In this document: positions 44,622 through 53,129 of the stretch, in pieces
How positions within the stretch are numbered: position 1 is the stretch's first letter
Layout of the letters: each line of letters begins with the position of its first letter
DNA from: Rhodospirillales bacterium
GTDB lineage: Bacteria > Pseudomonadota > Alphaproteobacteria > Rhodospirillales > Casp-alpha2
Direction: 5' to 3'
DNA length: 64,000 nt
Assembly: GCA_021775095.1 (NCBI GenBank)
Contig: JAJFII010000001.1
Location: 1-64,000 of the forward strand
The notes under the pieces: model-generated
Told to the model about the DNA's origin: nothing
Databases searched by the model: none
Seen by the model: the letters and a program-made list of their open reading frames with translations, nothing else
Program-made: the position numbers and the translations under genes

Positions 44622-46220
44622 GTGAAGGGCCGAACGGGCAGTCATTTGTCAAACCAACAACCACTCCCCGCGTTGACGAGCCGCCAGGAAAAATGGGTTC
44701 TTGTTGCCACGGCTCTGGTCAGTGGAATGGGGTTTGCCGACATGATAGCTGTCAATACCGCCCTACCGGCAATTCAACGGGAATTATCCATGGACGCGAC
44801 CAGTGCCCTGTGGGTGGCCGAGGTTTATCTGCTGTTTATTGCGTCGTTGATGATGATGGGCGGTGCCCTGGGTGATCGGTATGGCCGCCGACGTGTGCTG
44901 CGGATCGGTATCTATGGCTTTGCCCTGTCGTCAATCGCCTGTGCCAGTGCCGACGGCAGCGCCGCCTTGATTGCCGCGCGCGCCGCCCAGGGTTTGTCGG
45001 CTGCCCTGACCATGCCGTCCAGTCTGGCCCTGCTCAATGCCTGTTTTCCCGTCGAGCGCCGTGGCCAGGCCGTCGGGTCATGGACGGCAATGAGTTCGAT
45101 GATGCTCCCGCTCGGCCCCCTGGTCGGCGGTGCGGCCGTCGATTTTCTATCCTGGCAATGGATTTTTTTAATCAATTTGCCAATTTGCGCGATGGCGCTG
45201 ATCTTCCTCAGGGGGGTCCCCAAACCGCCCTATGAAGACGCCAGCAACCGGCCTCTCGATGGGGTCGGGATTTTGGGGGTGACCTGTGGGCTGGGGGCCC
45301 TGGTCTTTGGTCTGCTGGAAGGTGCCCGACTGGGATTTGATCATGATCTTGTTGTCGCCACGCTGGTCGCCGCTGTCGTCGTCCTGCCGGCGACGCTGCT
45401 GTTTGAAATGTTCACGCCGGACCCCCTGCTGCCCGTCCGGTTATTTAAAAACCGCCGCTTCCTGCACATTAATTTACAAACCCTGTTTTTTTTCATCGGC
45501 CTGCAGGGGACCCTGTTCCTGCTTCCCTTTTATTATATCCAGATCCTTGGGTTTAGCGCCCTCCAGGCCGGTGCCTGTGGACTTCCCATTTCAGTCGCGA
45601 TCATTTTGCTGTCGCGACCGGTTGGCCGCTTTTTGGACCGCCATGGCCCGGGCCGGCTGCTGGCTTCGGCGCCTTTTATGGCCTGCTTTGGTATTTTTCT
45701 ACTGACCCAGGTGCCAGCGCAAAGTGGCTTTGTCATGGATTTTCTACCGGCGGTCCTTTTCATTTCCGTTGGTCTTGGACTGTTCATCGCGCCGGTTACA
45801 ATGGTTGCCCTGAACGCCGCTGGTGATCGTCAGAGCGGCCTTGCATCGGCGGTCAACAATACGATGGCGCGGGTTGCCGGGCTGATTTCCGTTGCCCTAA
45901 TGGGGGTGTTTTTGACCTCCGGGTTTTCCGATTTTTTGGTATCAAACCTTGTTGATCTTGGCTTGAATGAGCGCCAACTGGCAGATGTTTTGCAACAACA
46001 AGGGCGGCTGGCTGCTCTGATTGCGCCGTCCGATCTCAACGGGTTACAACTCAATGAACTTACGGCGCTGGTCAACGACGCCTTCAGAGCCGGTTTCAGC
46101 CATGCGCTGCTCTTTGCCGCTGGGGCTATGGCTGCCGCCGGCCTGGTCGGTGTTATCTGTCTGCGTAAAATCAAAATGCGGCTATCCCCCGAGAGCGGGA
46201 GTGATCCACCGGTTGACTGA
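44622..46220 (+). CDS. MFS transporter, DHA2 (14-TM drug/metabolite efflux) type
   Basis: 532 residues with about 14 hydrophobic segments; GDRYGRRRVLRIGIYGFAL is motif A, and the long form with FIGLQGTLFLLPFYYIQ in the second half fits the EmrB/SmvA-like DHA2 family of proton-driven exporters. The GTG at 44622 lacks a clear ribosome site; TTG at 44646 is possible. It is divergent from eboA, making it a candidate exporter of the ebo product or a related toxic compound. This is inference from position. Confidence 0.85.
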   Translation: MKGRTGSHLSNQQPLPALTSRQEKWVLVATALVSGMGFADMIAVNTALPAIQRELSMDATSALWVAEVYLLFIASLMMMGGALGDRYGRRRVLRIGIYGFALSSIACASADGSAALIAARAAQGLSAALTMPSSLALLNACFPVERRGQAVGSWTAMSSMMLPLGPLVGGAAVDFLSWQWIFLINLPICAMALIFLRGVPKPPYEDASNRPLDGVGILGVTCGLGALVFGLLEGARLGFDHDLVVATLVAAVVVLPATLLFEMFTPDPLLPVRLFKNRRFLHINLQTLFFFIGLQGTLFLLPFYYIQILGFSALQAGACGLPISVAIILLSRPVGRFLDRHGPGRLLASAPFMACFGIFLLTQVPAQSGFVMDFLPAVLFISVGLGLFIAPVTMVALNAAGDRQSGLASAVNNTMARVAGLISVALMGVFLTSGFSDFLVSNLVDLGLNERQLADVLQQQGRLAALIAPSDLNGLQLNELTALVNDAFRAGFSHALLFAAGAMAAAGLVGVICLRKIKMRLSPESGSDPPVD

Positions 46221-46231
46221 AAACAAAGAAC

Positions 46232-47002
46232 TTAGAGAAAATCAAAACCCAGTTCTTTAAGGGCCAAACGCAGGTTGGCGCGCGGCTGAGGCGAAAACTT
46301 TTTAGCCATTTCGTCGGTCCATGATGCCGCCGTCGTCGGTTTGTTTACGGCGGTGTAATGGGCGTGGAGGTGACGGTCATAATCAGCCACCTGTTGCGCC
46401 GCTTCGTCCGCCGTTGCGGAGTGCCCGTATTGCTCATAATGAACCATAGCCGAAGGTGCCATTCGGGGTTTTTGTCGGGGGCTTTCATCGGGCCAGCCCA
46501 GACACATGCCAAACACACAATAGACCTGATCGGGCAAAGCCAGAATCCGTGCGACCTCCAGGGGATTGTTACGAACGGCACCAATCATCACGCCCGCCAG
46601 GCCAAAGGACTGAGCCACCAGGGACGTCGACATGCCAACCAGCGCCGCGTCAATCGTGGCGACAAGTCCCAGTTCCAGGTTGTTGTTTTTAACCGACTTA
46701 CCATGGCGTGCCAGGGCCGATTCAATGCGCGTGATGTCTGCACAAAAGGCCAAAAATACCGGCGCATTTTGCACATGTTTTTGATTGCCAGTGGTTGTCG
46801 AAAGGGCCTGCAACCGGGACGTGTCGCGAACCACGACAACGCTGTAGGCCTGGATATTTGACGAGGTGGGTGCCCGGAAGGCGGCATCAAGAATGGCTTC
46901 AACCATCTCGGCACTGACCTCCTGGTCACGATATTTTCGAACGCTCACCCGGTGCGCCAACAGGGATTGAGTTTCACTGGTAAAAGCTCCGGATTGAACC
47001 AT
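46232..47002 (-). CDS. NfsA/FRP-type nitroreductase
   Basis: 256 residues. HRVSVRKYRDQEVSAEMVEAIL, AAFRAPTSSNIQAYSVVVVRD, GLAGVMIGAVRNN and CVFGMCLGWPDE are the FMN-binding landmarks of NADPH-dependent flavin/nitro reductases. It converges on the MFS gene with 11 bp between stops. Reduction of quinones or nitro compounds with NADPH is expected. Confidence 0.88.
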   Translation of the reverse strand: MVQSGAFTSETQSLLAHRVSVRKYRDQEVSAEMVEAILDAAFRAPTSSNIQAYSVVVVRDTSRLQALSTTTGNQKHVQNAPVFLAFCADITRIESALARHGKSVKNNNLELGLVATIDAALVGMSTSLVAQSFGLAGVMIGAVRNNPLEVARILALPDQVYCVFGMCLGWPDESPRQKPRMAPSAMVHYEQYGHSATADEAAQQVADYDRHLHAHYTAVNKPTTAASWTDEMAKKFSPQPRANLRLALKELGFDFL

Positions 47003-47140
47003 GGTATTTCCTGATTGTCTGAAGTTGGCGTCGGTTTGTCAGGCAGGATACGAAATAATAGGGGTATGTAAACGATTGTAAATGTTGTGACTTAAGAGCT
47101 AAATCACGGTTACAATTTTCTGTAGGACAGGGAGTAAACA

Positions 47141-47920
47141 ATGGCTATCTTGGGTGTTAAGTTATTCAATGGGGAGCATGCGCTGGTAACCGGGGCGGCG
47201 TCGAATATTGGCCGCTCCATGGCGACCCGGCTGGCGGCGGAAGGGGCCCGCTTAACACTCACCGATGTAGAGCCATCGGGTCTCGCTGCCGTGACCGATG
47301 AAATTAATGCGGCTGGCGGGCAAGCCGTTTCTTTGGTTGCCGACCTTTCCGATACCCAGGGCTGGCGCGCCGTCTGGGAGGATGTAGGTGCCACGCCACC
47401 GGATATTTTTGTCCATTCCGCCTGTCCAAAACGGCAGGAAACGGACCTGGCTTCGCAGGTCTCAGAAGCCACTTTCGACGCCATGTTAAACACCAACCTG
47501 CGGTCCGGTTTTTTGCTCGGGCGGGAAGTTGCCAAGGCCATGGGCGAGCAGAAAATTGCCGGACGCCTGCTTTATCTGACGTCGCTGCATGCAACGGAAC
47601 CCCGCAACCTGCCCCACTATTCGGCGGCTAAAGCCGGACTGACCATGGTGATTAAGGAACTGGCGCGGGAATTGGGGCCCGAGGGCATTCGGGTCAATGG
47701 AATCGCCCCGGGTGCCATTCCCGGCGGCGGTTTTGCAACCAGCGACGAGATGTTCCAACCAAAGCGTAAAATCCCCATGGGACGCTTTGGCACCGCCGAT
47801 GATATCGCCCGCGCCGCCATGGCCCTCCTTTCAAACGATTTTATGGGATATGTGACCGGAACAACACTGATTGTCGACGGCGGCCTGCAATTGTTTAACT
47901 GGATTGATTTTCCGGACTAA
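47141..47920 (+). CDS. Short-chain dehydrogenase/reductase
   Basis: 259 residues, with TGAASNIGRSMATRL (variant glycine motif), Asp after beta-2 in LTLTDVEP, suggesting NAD(H), Ser in YLTSLHATEP and YSAAK. The NNAG motif is replaced by HSAC. ACAGGGAG precedes the ATG. It is followed 48 bp later by another SDR in the same direction; the pair probably acts on related substrates. Confidence 0.86.
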   Translation: MAILGVKLFNGEHALVTGAASNIGRSMATRLAAEGARLTLTDVEPSGLAAVTDEINAAGGQAVSLVADLSDTQGWRAVWEDVGATPPDIFVHSACPKRQETDLASQVSEATFDAMLNTNLRSGFLLGREVAKAMGEQKIAGRLLYLTSLHATEPRNLPHYSAAKAGLTMVIKELARELGPEGIRVNGIAPGAIPGGGFATSDEMFQPKRKIPMGRFGTADDIARAAMALLSNDFMGYVTGTTLIVDGGLQLFNWIDFPD

Positions 47921-47968
47921 GGGTTTTTTTGTTCGATTTTTTAGATTTTAACGCTTCGGGAGAAGACA

Positions 47969-48751
47969 ATGGAAATACGTATGGATGGTCGAAATGCCTT
48001 GATTACGGGTGGCAGCAAGGGGCTTGGTAAAGCCATCGCAACCCGGTTTTTCACCTCGGGCGCCAATGTTGCCCTGGTCGCCAGAGGGCGGCAAGACCTG
48101 AACGCCGCGCGCCAGGAAATTGCCCAACTTGGTGGCGGAAAAGTCGTTGCCATTGCCGCAGATATTCGATCCGCCGACGGCTGCGACCGGGCCATCGCCG
48201 AGGCCGAAGGGCAATTGGGGACCCTTGATATTTTGGTCAATAACGCCGGGACCTCCCAGCGCGGGCCGTTTCTCGAGGTCAGCGACGCCCTGTGGCAGGA
48301 TGATCTCGATTTAAAACTGTTTGCCTCAATACGCCTGTGCCGGCGGGTCATTCCGGCAATGCGCGCCCAGCGCTGGGGACGGATCATCAATGTTCTGAAT
48401 GTTGGCGCAAAAATGCCCGACGCGGAAGGCGCGCCGACGGCGGTCAGCCGGGCGGCGGGGATGGCGTTGATGAAAATTCTGGCCCATGAAGGGGCTGCCC
48501 ATAATGTCCTGGTTAACGGCATGCTGGTCGGCAAAATCCGCAGCGACCAGTGGGAGCGTCGCCATCAACAGGACCCCCGGGGTCTGAGCCTGGAGGACTG
48601 GTATGCCGAGGCTGGAAAGGACCTGCCCATGGGCCGACTGGGGTTACCGGAAGAATTTGCAAATGTTGCCTGCATGCTGGCTTCCGATGCCGGCTCCTAC
48701 ATCAATGGGGCAGCGATAAATGTCGATGGTGGCCTGTGTAAGGTGGTTTAG
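47969..48751 (+). CDS. SDR-family protein lacking the usual catalytic Ser-Tyr-Lys
   Basis: 260 residues. Cofactor motifs are intact (TGGSKGLGKAIATRF, NNAGTSQRG). At the active site, however, the Ser region reads NVLNVGAKMP and the YxxxK position reads APTAVSRAAG, so neither Tyr nor Lys is at the expected place. This variant is, as far as I recall, seen in a distinct SDR subgroup. The C-terminus YINGAAINVDGG is normal. It may bind cofactor without classical catalysis or use other residues. GGGAG precedes the ATG. Its stop overlaps the antisense fragment at 48748. Confidence 0.85.
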   Translation: MEIRMDGRNALITGGSKGLGKAIATRFFTSGANVALVARGRQDLNAARQEIAQLGGGKVVAIAADIRSADGCDRAIAEAEGQLGTLDILVNNAGTSQRGPFLEVSDALWQDDLDLKLFASIRLCRRVIPAMRAQRWGRIINVLNVGAKMPDAEGAPTAVSRAAGMALMKILAHEGAAHNVLVNGMLVGKIRSDQWERRHQQDPRGLSLEDWYAEAGKDLPMGRLGLPEEFANVACMLASDAGSYINGAAINVDGGLCKVV

Positions 48752-48981
48752 GGGCTTGCCATTACCCATAAATAACTGGCGTGATTGTTGGCCTTTTGGT
48801 TGATCAGAGTGAAATCGACGAGATGGCCTTTCGTCGCCCGCACCAGCGGGCCCGCAAGGGGTCCACCCAACGTCCACATCGGTTGTGTCGTGCCCTTGTG
48901 ATCCATGACAAGGGTCTTCTCGATCACCGATATTTTCACGCAAACCGGTTTCGACAAGACGGCTGTCGCCAAGGCGACCAA
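48748..48981 (-). pseudogene. Truncated cupredoxin/multicopper-oxidase-like N-terminal fragment
   Basis: The minus-strand frame reads a hydrophobic leader, then MDHKGTTQPMWTLGGPLAGP, LVRATKGHLVDFTLIN and NNHASY. This resembles the first cupredoxin domain of copper nitrite reductases and multicopper oxidases. It stops after about 77 residues at the SDR gene end, long before a copper site could form. The only starts are TTG codons without a ribosome site. It is most likely the remnant of a deleted gene. Confidence 0.45.
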
Positions 48982-49345
48982 TAGGGCCGCCCCAGCGATC
49001 TCTTTGGCGATAACAAACGATGGTATGTGTACGACTCCGCTAAATGTATTTTATCTGGGTGTTAAATAATCTATATTTACATGTATATTAAATACATGTT
49101 AAATTATGACAAGTTCATAAGGTCATGCACTGGCGTTCCCGGTGGCAAATAGGAGGGGGAAAAGAAAATGCGGGCGCTCCCGGACGAAATCTCGGAACAG
49201 GGGGTCGGTAACACCATAGTCCGCCCCGACGACGGGGATATTCGGTCGATCCCGGTGACGGGTCGACGACAGGCAGCAAACGGTTCGCCGACGAACACGG
49301 TCGCGAGCTGTGTGGCGAGCAGCAAATAGATCGGGGAACCGAGTG
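48982..49345. other. Region upstream of the cyclo-ligase gene
   Basis: The left part is AT-rich (tgtattttatctgggtgttaaataatc) and promoter-like; the right part becomes GC-rich and holds only the doubtful 53-codon frame at 49168. The region was checked for a 6S RNA, often found beside cyclo-ligase genes, and none was recognised. Confidence 0.4.
49168..49329 (+). CDS. Possible 53-residue leader peptide
   Basis: ATG at 49168 has an exceptionally strong site (AGGAGGGGGAAAAGAAA) and the frame closes 16 bp before the cyclo-ligase start. The sequence (MRALPDEISEQGVGN...) matches no known family, and opposite-strand frames are also open, as often happens in GC-rich DNA. It could be a coupled leader or a gene remnant. 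Confidence 0.3.
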   Translation: MRALPDEISEQGVGNTIVRPDDGDIRSIPVTGRRQAANGSPTNTVASCVASSK

Positions 49346-50455
49346 ATGATGAACAATTGGCAGGAAATTCGAAATTGGCGCCGGTTGCGGCGCAACGAGT
49401 TGCGTTCGCGGCGCCTTGAGATACCGCTGGCGGAACGAACCCGCACGCGAGCGATCATCAGCGATTTGGTTCGCGCACGGGTTCCTGAACTGACGCAGGC
49501 ATGTATCGGCTTCTGCTGGCCTTTCGGTGGCGAGATCAATCTACTCAAGTTGGTTCGGGAGTCCATTGCGCTGGGCGCTACGGCGGCATTACCGTGTGTC
49601 GTCGAGAAAAATCAGCCGCTGGAATTCTGGGCATGGCGGCCCGGCATGGAAATGGCGCGTGGCATCTGGAATATCCCGGTGCCGGCGGAACGCACCATCG
49701 TACGCCCCACGGTCGTGCTCGTTCCCCTGGTCGGGTTTGACGACGCCGGCTATCGTTTGGGCTATGGTGGCGGGTACTTCGACCGGACACTGGCGACCCT
49801 GGACTCACCGCCGCTGACAATCGGCATCGGTTATGAATTTGCGCGCCTCAACACGATCTATCCACAACCGCACGACATTCCGTTGGATGCCATTGTGACC
49901 GAAACCGGCTGTACCGTATTCAGGCCCTGTGGCTGGCTGCAGGACCAGTCCCCGACGGCACCTGCCGAGGACCCGAGCCGCAGCGAACCCACGCCTTATG
50001 CCTCGCCGCCGTGCTACCTGCATGAGGTCGACCCGCAATACCTCGGTTACATGAGCGCGGCCGATTTGATCGAACTGCTAAACCAACTTTTGGAGGGCGA
50101 ACGCGCAGGTGCCCGGGATGTTTCCGAGATTGCCAACGGGACTGCCGGCGAGACCGATCGGGCGATCTTGCACAACATTGCCAAGGACGAGGGTTATTTC
50201 TGCCAGATGTTAACTCGCCATATCGTCGATCTCGGTGGCGTTCCAAGTTCGAAAACAGGCGCGTTCTATGAAAAACTGATTGCCCAAAGCCGTGTCGACG
50301 AATGTTTGGACCAGCTCAATCGCGGCCAAGGTTGGGTCGTCCGCACGCTGCGCGAGGCCTTGCCCAAAATCAGCGCAGATGGGCTCGCACGTGACCTGCA
50401 ACACATGCTCGACGTCCACGAGCGAAATATTCAAAAATGTTTGGAAATCGGATAA
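49346..50455 (+). CDS. 5-formyltetrahydrofolate cyclo-ligase fused to a DUF6306-like ferritin-type domain
   Basis: 369 residues. Residues about 5-195 are a cyclo-ligase (RRLRRNELRSRRLEIP, GFCWPFGGEI, and the ATP-site loop YRLGYGGGYFDRTL), which converts 5-formyl-THF to methenyl-THF using ATP. After a Pro/Ser linker, residues about 230-369 form a helical ferritin-like domain (LLNQLLEGERAGARDVSEI, KDEGYFCQML, MLDVHERNIQKC) with Glu and His residues suited to a metal site. The cyclo-ligase family is normally about 190 residues, so this is a fusion. The gene is more GC-rich than its neighbours, which may indicate transfer. ATG at 49346 has GGGGAA upstream. Confidence 0.85.
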   Translation: MMNNWQEIRNWRRLRRNELRSRRLEIPLAERTRTRAIISDLVRARVPELTQACIGFCWPFGGEINLLKLVRESIALGATAALPCVVEKNQPLEFWAWRPGMEMARGIWNIPVPAERTIVRPTVVLVPLVGFDDAGYRLGYGGGYFDRTLATLDSPPLTIGIGYEFARLNTIYPQPHDIPLDAIVTETGCTVFRPCGWLQDQSPTAPAEDPSRSEPTPYASPPCYLHEVDPQYLGYMSAADLIELLNQLLEGERAGARDVSEIANGTAGETDRAILHNIAKDEGYFCQMLTRHIVDLGGVPSSKTGAFYEKLIAQSRVDECLDQLNRGQGWVVRTLREALPKISADGLARDLQHMLDVHERNIQKCLEIG

Positions 50456-50551
50456 AATCCCGTTTTAGGCGATCCTGGACTTTTGCCCCCACTTTCTTTT
50501 CATACAGAAACCGTGCCAAAATAACCGGGTTAAATGGCGGATGATTGTTGC

Positions 50552-50950
50552 ATGACGGTAAAGATATGGACAAGCGATTACGAAGTCGGCGTCGAAAGTC
50601 TTGATGCCGATCACATTATGATATTCAGTCTGATTAATCACATCGATGACGCCCATCAGTCAGACTGCGACAAACAAGCCATCGGGAAAATGCTCAAGGT
50701 CCTCATGCAACGCGCTCTGGCGCATTTTAAACGTGAGGAAGCGTTCATGCGAAAATACAACTACCCCGGATTGCAACATCATGCGGAGGAACACCGCGAG
50801 ATAATTAAAGATTTGCAAAAACTTTACGTCGCGTACCAGGACACTTCGAACGTTATCGCCAGTCGAGCCATTGTCAGAATTCTCTGCTCTTGGCTAGAGG
50901 AACATATCATGAAATCAGATATGCAGTATAAGCCGTACCTCTCCAAATAA
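50552..50950 (+). CDS. Bacteriohemerythrin
   Basis: 132 residues starting MTVKIWTSDYEVGVESLDADH, the usual opening of the family. The di-iron ligands are visible in order: DADH, AHFKREEAFM (H and E), HHAEEH (H and H) and EEHIMKSD (H and D). Oxygen or nitric oxide binding, or iron/oxygen sensing, is typical. An in-frame ATG at 50534 would add six residues including two Cys and cannot be excluded. Confidence 0.9.
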   Translation: MTVKIWTSDYEVGVESLDADHIMIFSLINHIDDAHQSDCDKQAIGKMLKVLMQRALAHFKREEAFMRKYNYPGLQHHAEEHREIIKDLQKLYVAYQDTSNVIASRAIVRILCSWLEEHIMKSDMQYKPYLSK

Positions 50951-51210
50951 CCCAGACCAGATATCAAAATGCCAGATTGACATCCTGTCGATCACACGGG
51001 CTGAAGTCTAAAAAATTTGTATGTCTCAGGGCACAGGATACTCGACTGGTGGGGCCGCAAGGGCGCCAATCCGCGCTTTATCGTCGCCTGCCCCGACAAG
51101 GCTTTGTTGATCAGTGCCGCTGAAAAACGCGGTCCGGGCTCGGGGGCGGTTGCACGAACGCTGACGTTCCGCCTTGCCGATCAAAGTGACTCGGTCGGCA
51201 TTTCTATCCG

Positions 51211-51230
51211 ATTAATTGGTCCTGACCCCA
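51211..51230 (+). repeat. Solo right end of the 268-bp REP-like element
   Basis: attaattggtcctgacccca corresponds to the right terminus of the 268-bp element, without its interior. It lies just past the end of the minus-strand regulator gene. Confidence 0.6.
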
Positions 51231-51246
51231 ACTGCGGTTATCGGGT

Positions 51247-52866
51247 TTAAACCTCACCGATACCCGGCGAAATGTTGCGGCCCCGGTCAGGGGCATGGAT
51301 GTTTGATTTGGGCGGTGGCGGGGCGGCCCGCTGTGGACAGTTGCGCCGGTCACACAGTTGACAGGCGACGCCGACCGGCACCGCCAATTGCGGTGCTGCC
51401 AGATTAAGGCCGTCCGAATAGATCATCTGATCGGCAAAGGTCAGTTCGCAACCAATGCAGATGGCGTAATGTTTGCCGGGATGGCCAAAGGTCAGGCTTG
51501 GTTTGGCGGTGGTTCGGGCGATCGAAAAATAGCGCCCACCGTCGGGCATTTGTGTGACCTGCGCGCATAGGATACCCGGGCTCAATAGGGCATGGTGCAT
51601 GATCCAGCGCGGGCAGGCGCTGCCGTAGCGCGGGATCCTGAGCCCGGACGCACTGAACCGTTTGGAAATATTACCAGCCACATCGACCCGGATCAGATGC
51701 AGCGGAATGCCCGATGCCTGGGGGTCCCTCAGGGTCGTCAGGCGGTGGCAAATCTGCTCGAAACTTGCGGAAAATTGCTGTTCAAGAAGCTCAATGTTGT
51801 AGCGGCTTTGGGTGGCGGCCTGCAGGAATTCTTGGTAGGGCAGCAGGCAGGCACCGGCAAAATAGTTGGCCAGGGCGGCCTTGGTCCGTTGTTTTGCGAC
51901 CGCGCTCGGCAGCAAATTTGTCGCCACAAGCTGATCCAAAACAACACCATAGGACAATTGACCGGACAGCAGGGCCAAATGAAAATTGATGCTGGGGCCG
52001 GGCAGGGACATGGACAGGATCAGATGACGTTTGGTCTCGTCATAAAACGATGCGCCACTGTCCTCGCTGGCATCGCGAGCAATTTCCACACTGACGCCGT
52101 GCCGTTCCAGCAGATAACCGATCAGCCGGGCCCTAACCGAAACACTGTCGAGCCCGGCCTCACGGCGAAATTCCTGGGCGGCCTGTTCCAGTTCGGGAAA
52201 ATAATTGTTATGGGTCTGCAAAAAATCGGTTACCGCTTCCTGCGGTGTTGTATCCGAAATGGTGCCGATCAGGCCTTCGCCCGAGACAATTTCCAGCATG
52301 GCGGTTACGGTCTCGCTCAGTCTTTCGCTTTCGTCGCGAACGATTTTCTGAAAATTCTGCCGTTCCCCCGGCGCCAGGTCCGTATTGTCGTGCAGGATTT
52401 CGGAAAACGAGACAATCGACGTCAACAGGGTGCGTAAACGATGAATATTGCTGGATAACAGAGGATCCTGGGCCAGACGTTCATTTAGGACCTGGAAATC
52501 CTCCATGAAATTCCGATAGGCCCCGTAGGTTTTTGTCAGGGCCTGGCACAGGGCCGGGGCACTGGCGACCAACTCGGCGATGTCGCCGTCGCCCAGATCC
52601 AGGGGTTCATACAGGGGATCTTTCAGAATTTCCGTTAATTCGGCAATTTTCTGGCTATCGTGTTGCGGCGCGAATGCCTGCAGCGAGACGTTCAGGATAT
52701 CGCTGATCCGCAGCAGCAGCGGGACCGTCAGGTTGCGCTGATTGTGTTCAATCAGGTTCAAATAACTGGCCGAAATGCCGAGTTTTGTCGCCAGGTCAAT
52801 CTGCGTTAATCCGCGATCTTTACGCAGATGCCGGAGTTTATGCGCCATCGCCGGATTTTTTACCAT
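51247..52866 (-). CDS. XRE/ScfR-type short-chain acyl-CoA regulator
   Basis: 539 residues. Residues about 8-62 are an XRE helix-turn-helix (LRHLRKDRGLTQIDLATKLG, ISASYLNLIEHNQRN). The centre is an ImmA/IrrE-like domain in which the zinc-protease HExxH is not present (FHLALLSGQLSYG). The C-terminal about 100 residues have the cysteine set CIGC...CQLC...C of the DUF2083 region. This architecture matches regulators such as RamB/MccR that sense acyl-CoA and control acetate, propionate or glyoxylate genes. It diverges from a Liv-type ABC operon, which it may control through repeated sites in the shared promoter region. Confidence 0.87.
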   Translation of the reverse strand: MVKNPAMAHKLRHLRKDRGLTQIDLATKLGISASYLNLIEHNQRNLTVPLLLRISDILNVSLQAFAPQHDSQKIAELTEILKDPLYEPLDLGDGDIAELVASAPALCQALTKTYGAYRNFMEDFQVLNERLAQDPLLSSNIHRLRTLLTSIVSFSEILHDNTDLAPGERQNFQKIVRDESERLSETVTAMLEIVSGEGLIGTISDTTPQEAVTDFLQTHNNYFPELEQAAQEFRREAGLDSVSVRARLIGYLLERHGVSVEIARDASEDSGASFYDETKRHLILSMSLPGPSINFHLALLSGQLSYGVVLDQLVATNLLPSAVAKQRTKAALANYFAGACLLPYQEFLQAATQSRYNIELLEQQFSASFEQICHRLTTLRDPQASGIPLHLIRVDVAGNISKRFSASGLRIPRYGSACPRWIMHHALLSPGILCAQVTQMPDGGRYFSIARTTAKPSLTFGHPGKHYAICIGCELTFADQMIYSDGLNLAAPQLAVPVGVACQLCDRRNCPQRAAPPPPKSNIHAPDRGRNISPGIGEV

Positions 52867-52890
52867 CTAGGGCCCCTAACTGATTGCTAA

Positions 52891-52941
52891 AATTTACATA
52901 AATTACAAATTTACATAATAATAATTATCATATTAACATAA
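52891..52941. promoter_or_regulatory. Three ATTWACATAA repeats in a divergent promoter
   Basis: AATTTACATAA occurs at 52891 and 52908, and ATTAACATAA at 52932, in a very AT-rich region between the ScfR-like gene and the ABC operon. Spacing of 17 and about 24 bp suits binding of a dimer on neighbouring turns. Assignment to the ScfR-like protein is inference. Confidence 0.5.
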
Positions 52942-53129
52942 AAATATCAGTATTTTCAATAAGTTATTGCCTAAGGATGGAATACTGTGAATTTTACACA
53001 GGTGAATTGGGTCAAAAGTTCCCGTGAGGAAGGTTTGACCTGACATCAGGCACACAACGGCTTTTGGTTTAGGGGCTGGCGTGTATTGGCAGGCCGCGAT
53101 TGCGGCCACAACATTGACAGGGAAAAACC

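Noticed and set aside
48982-49345. 6S RNA upstream of the cyclo-ligase gene
   Set aside because: The neighbourhood is right for it, but no long rod-like pairing with a central bubble could be found by eye.
51017-51250. 77-codon plus-strand frame before the ScfR-like gene
   Set aside because: It has no ribosome site or known motif and runs through a relic of the REP-like end, so it is probably decayed sequence.
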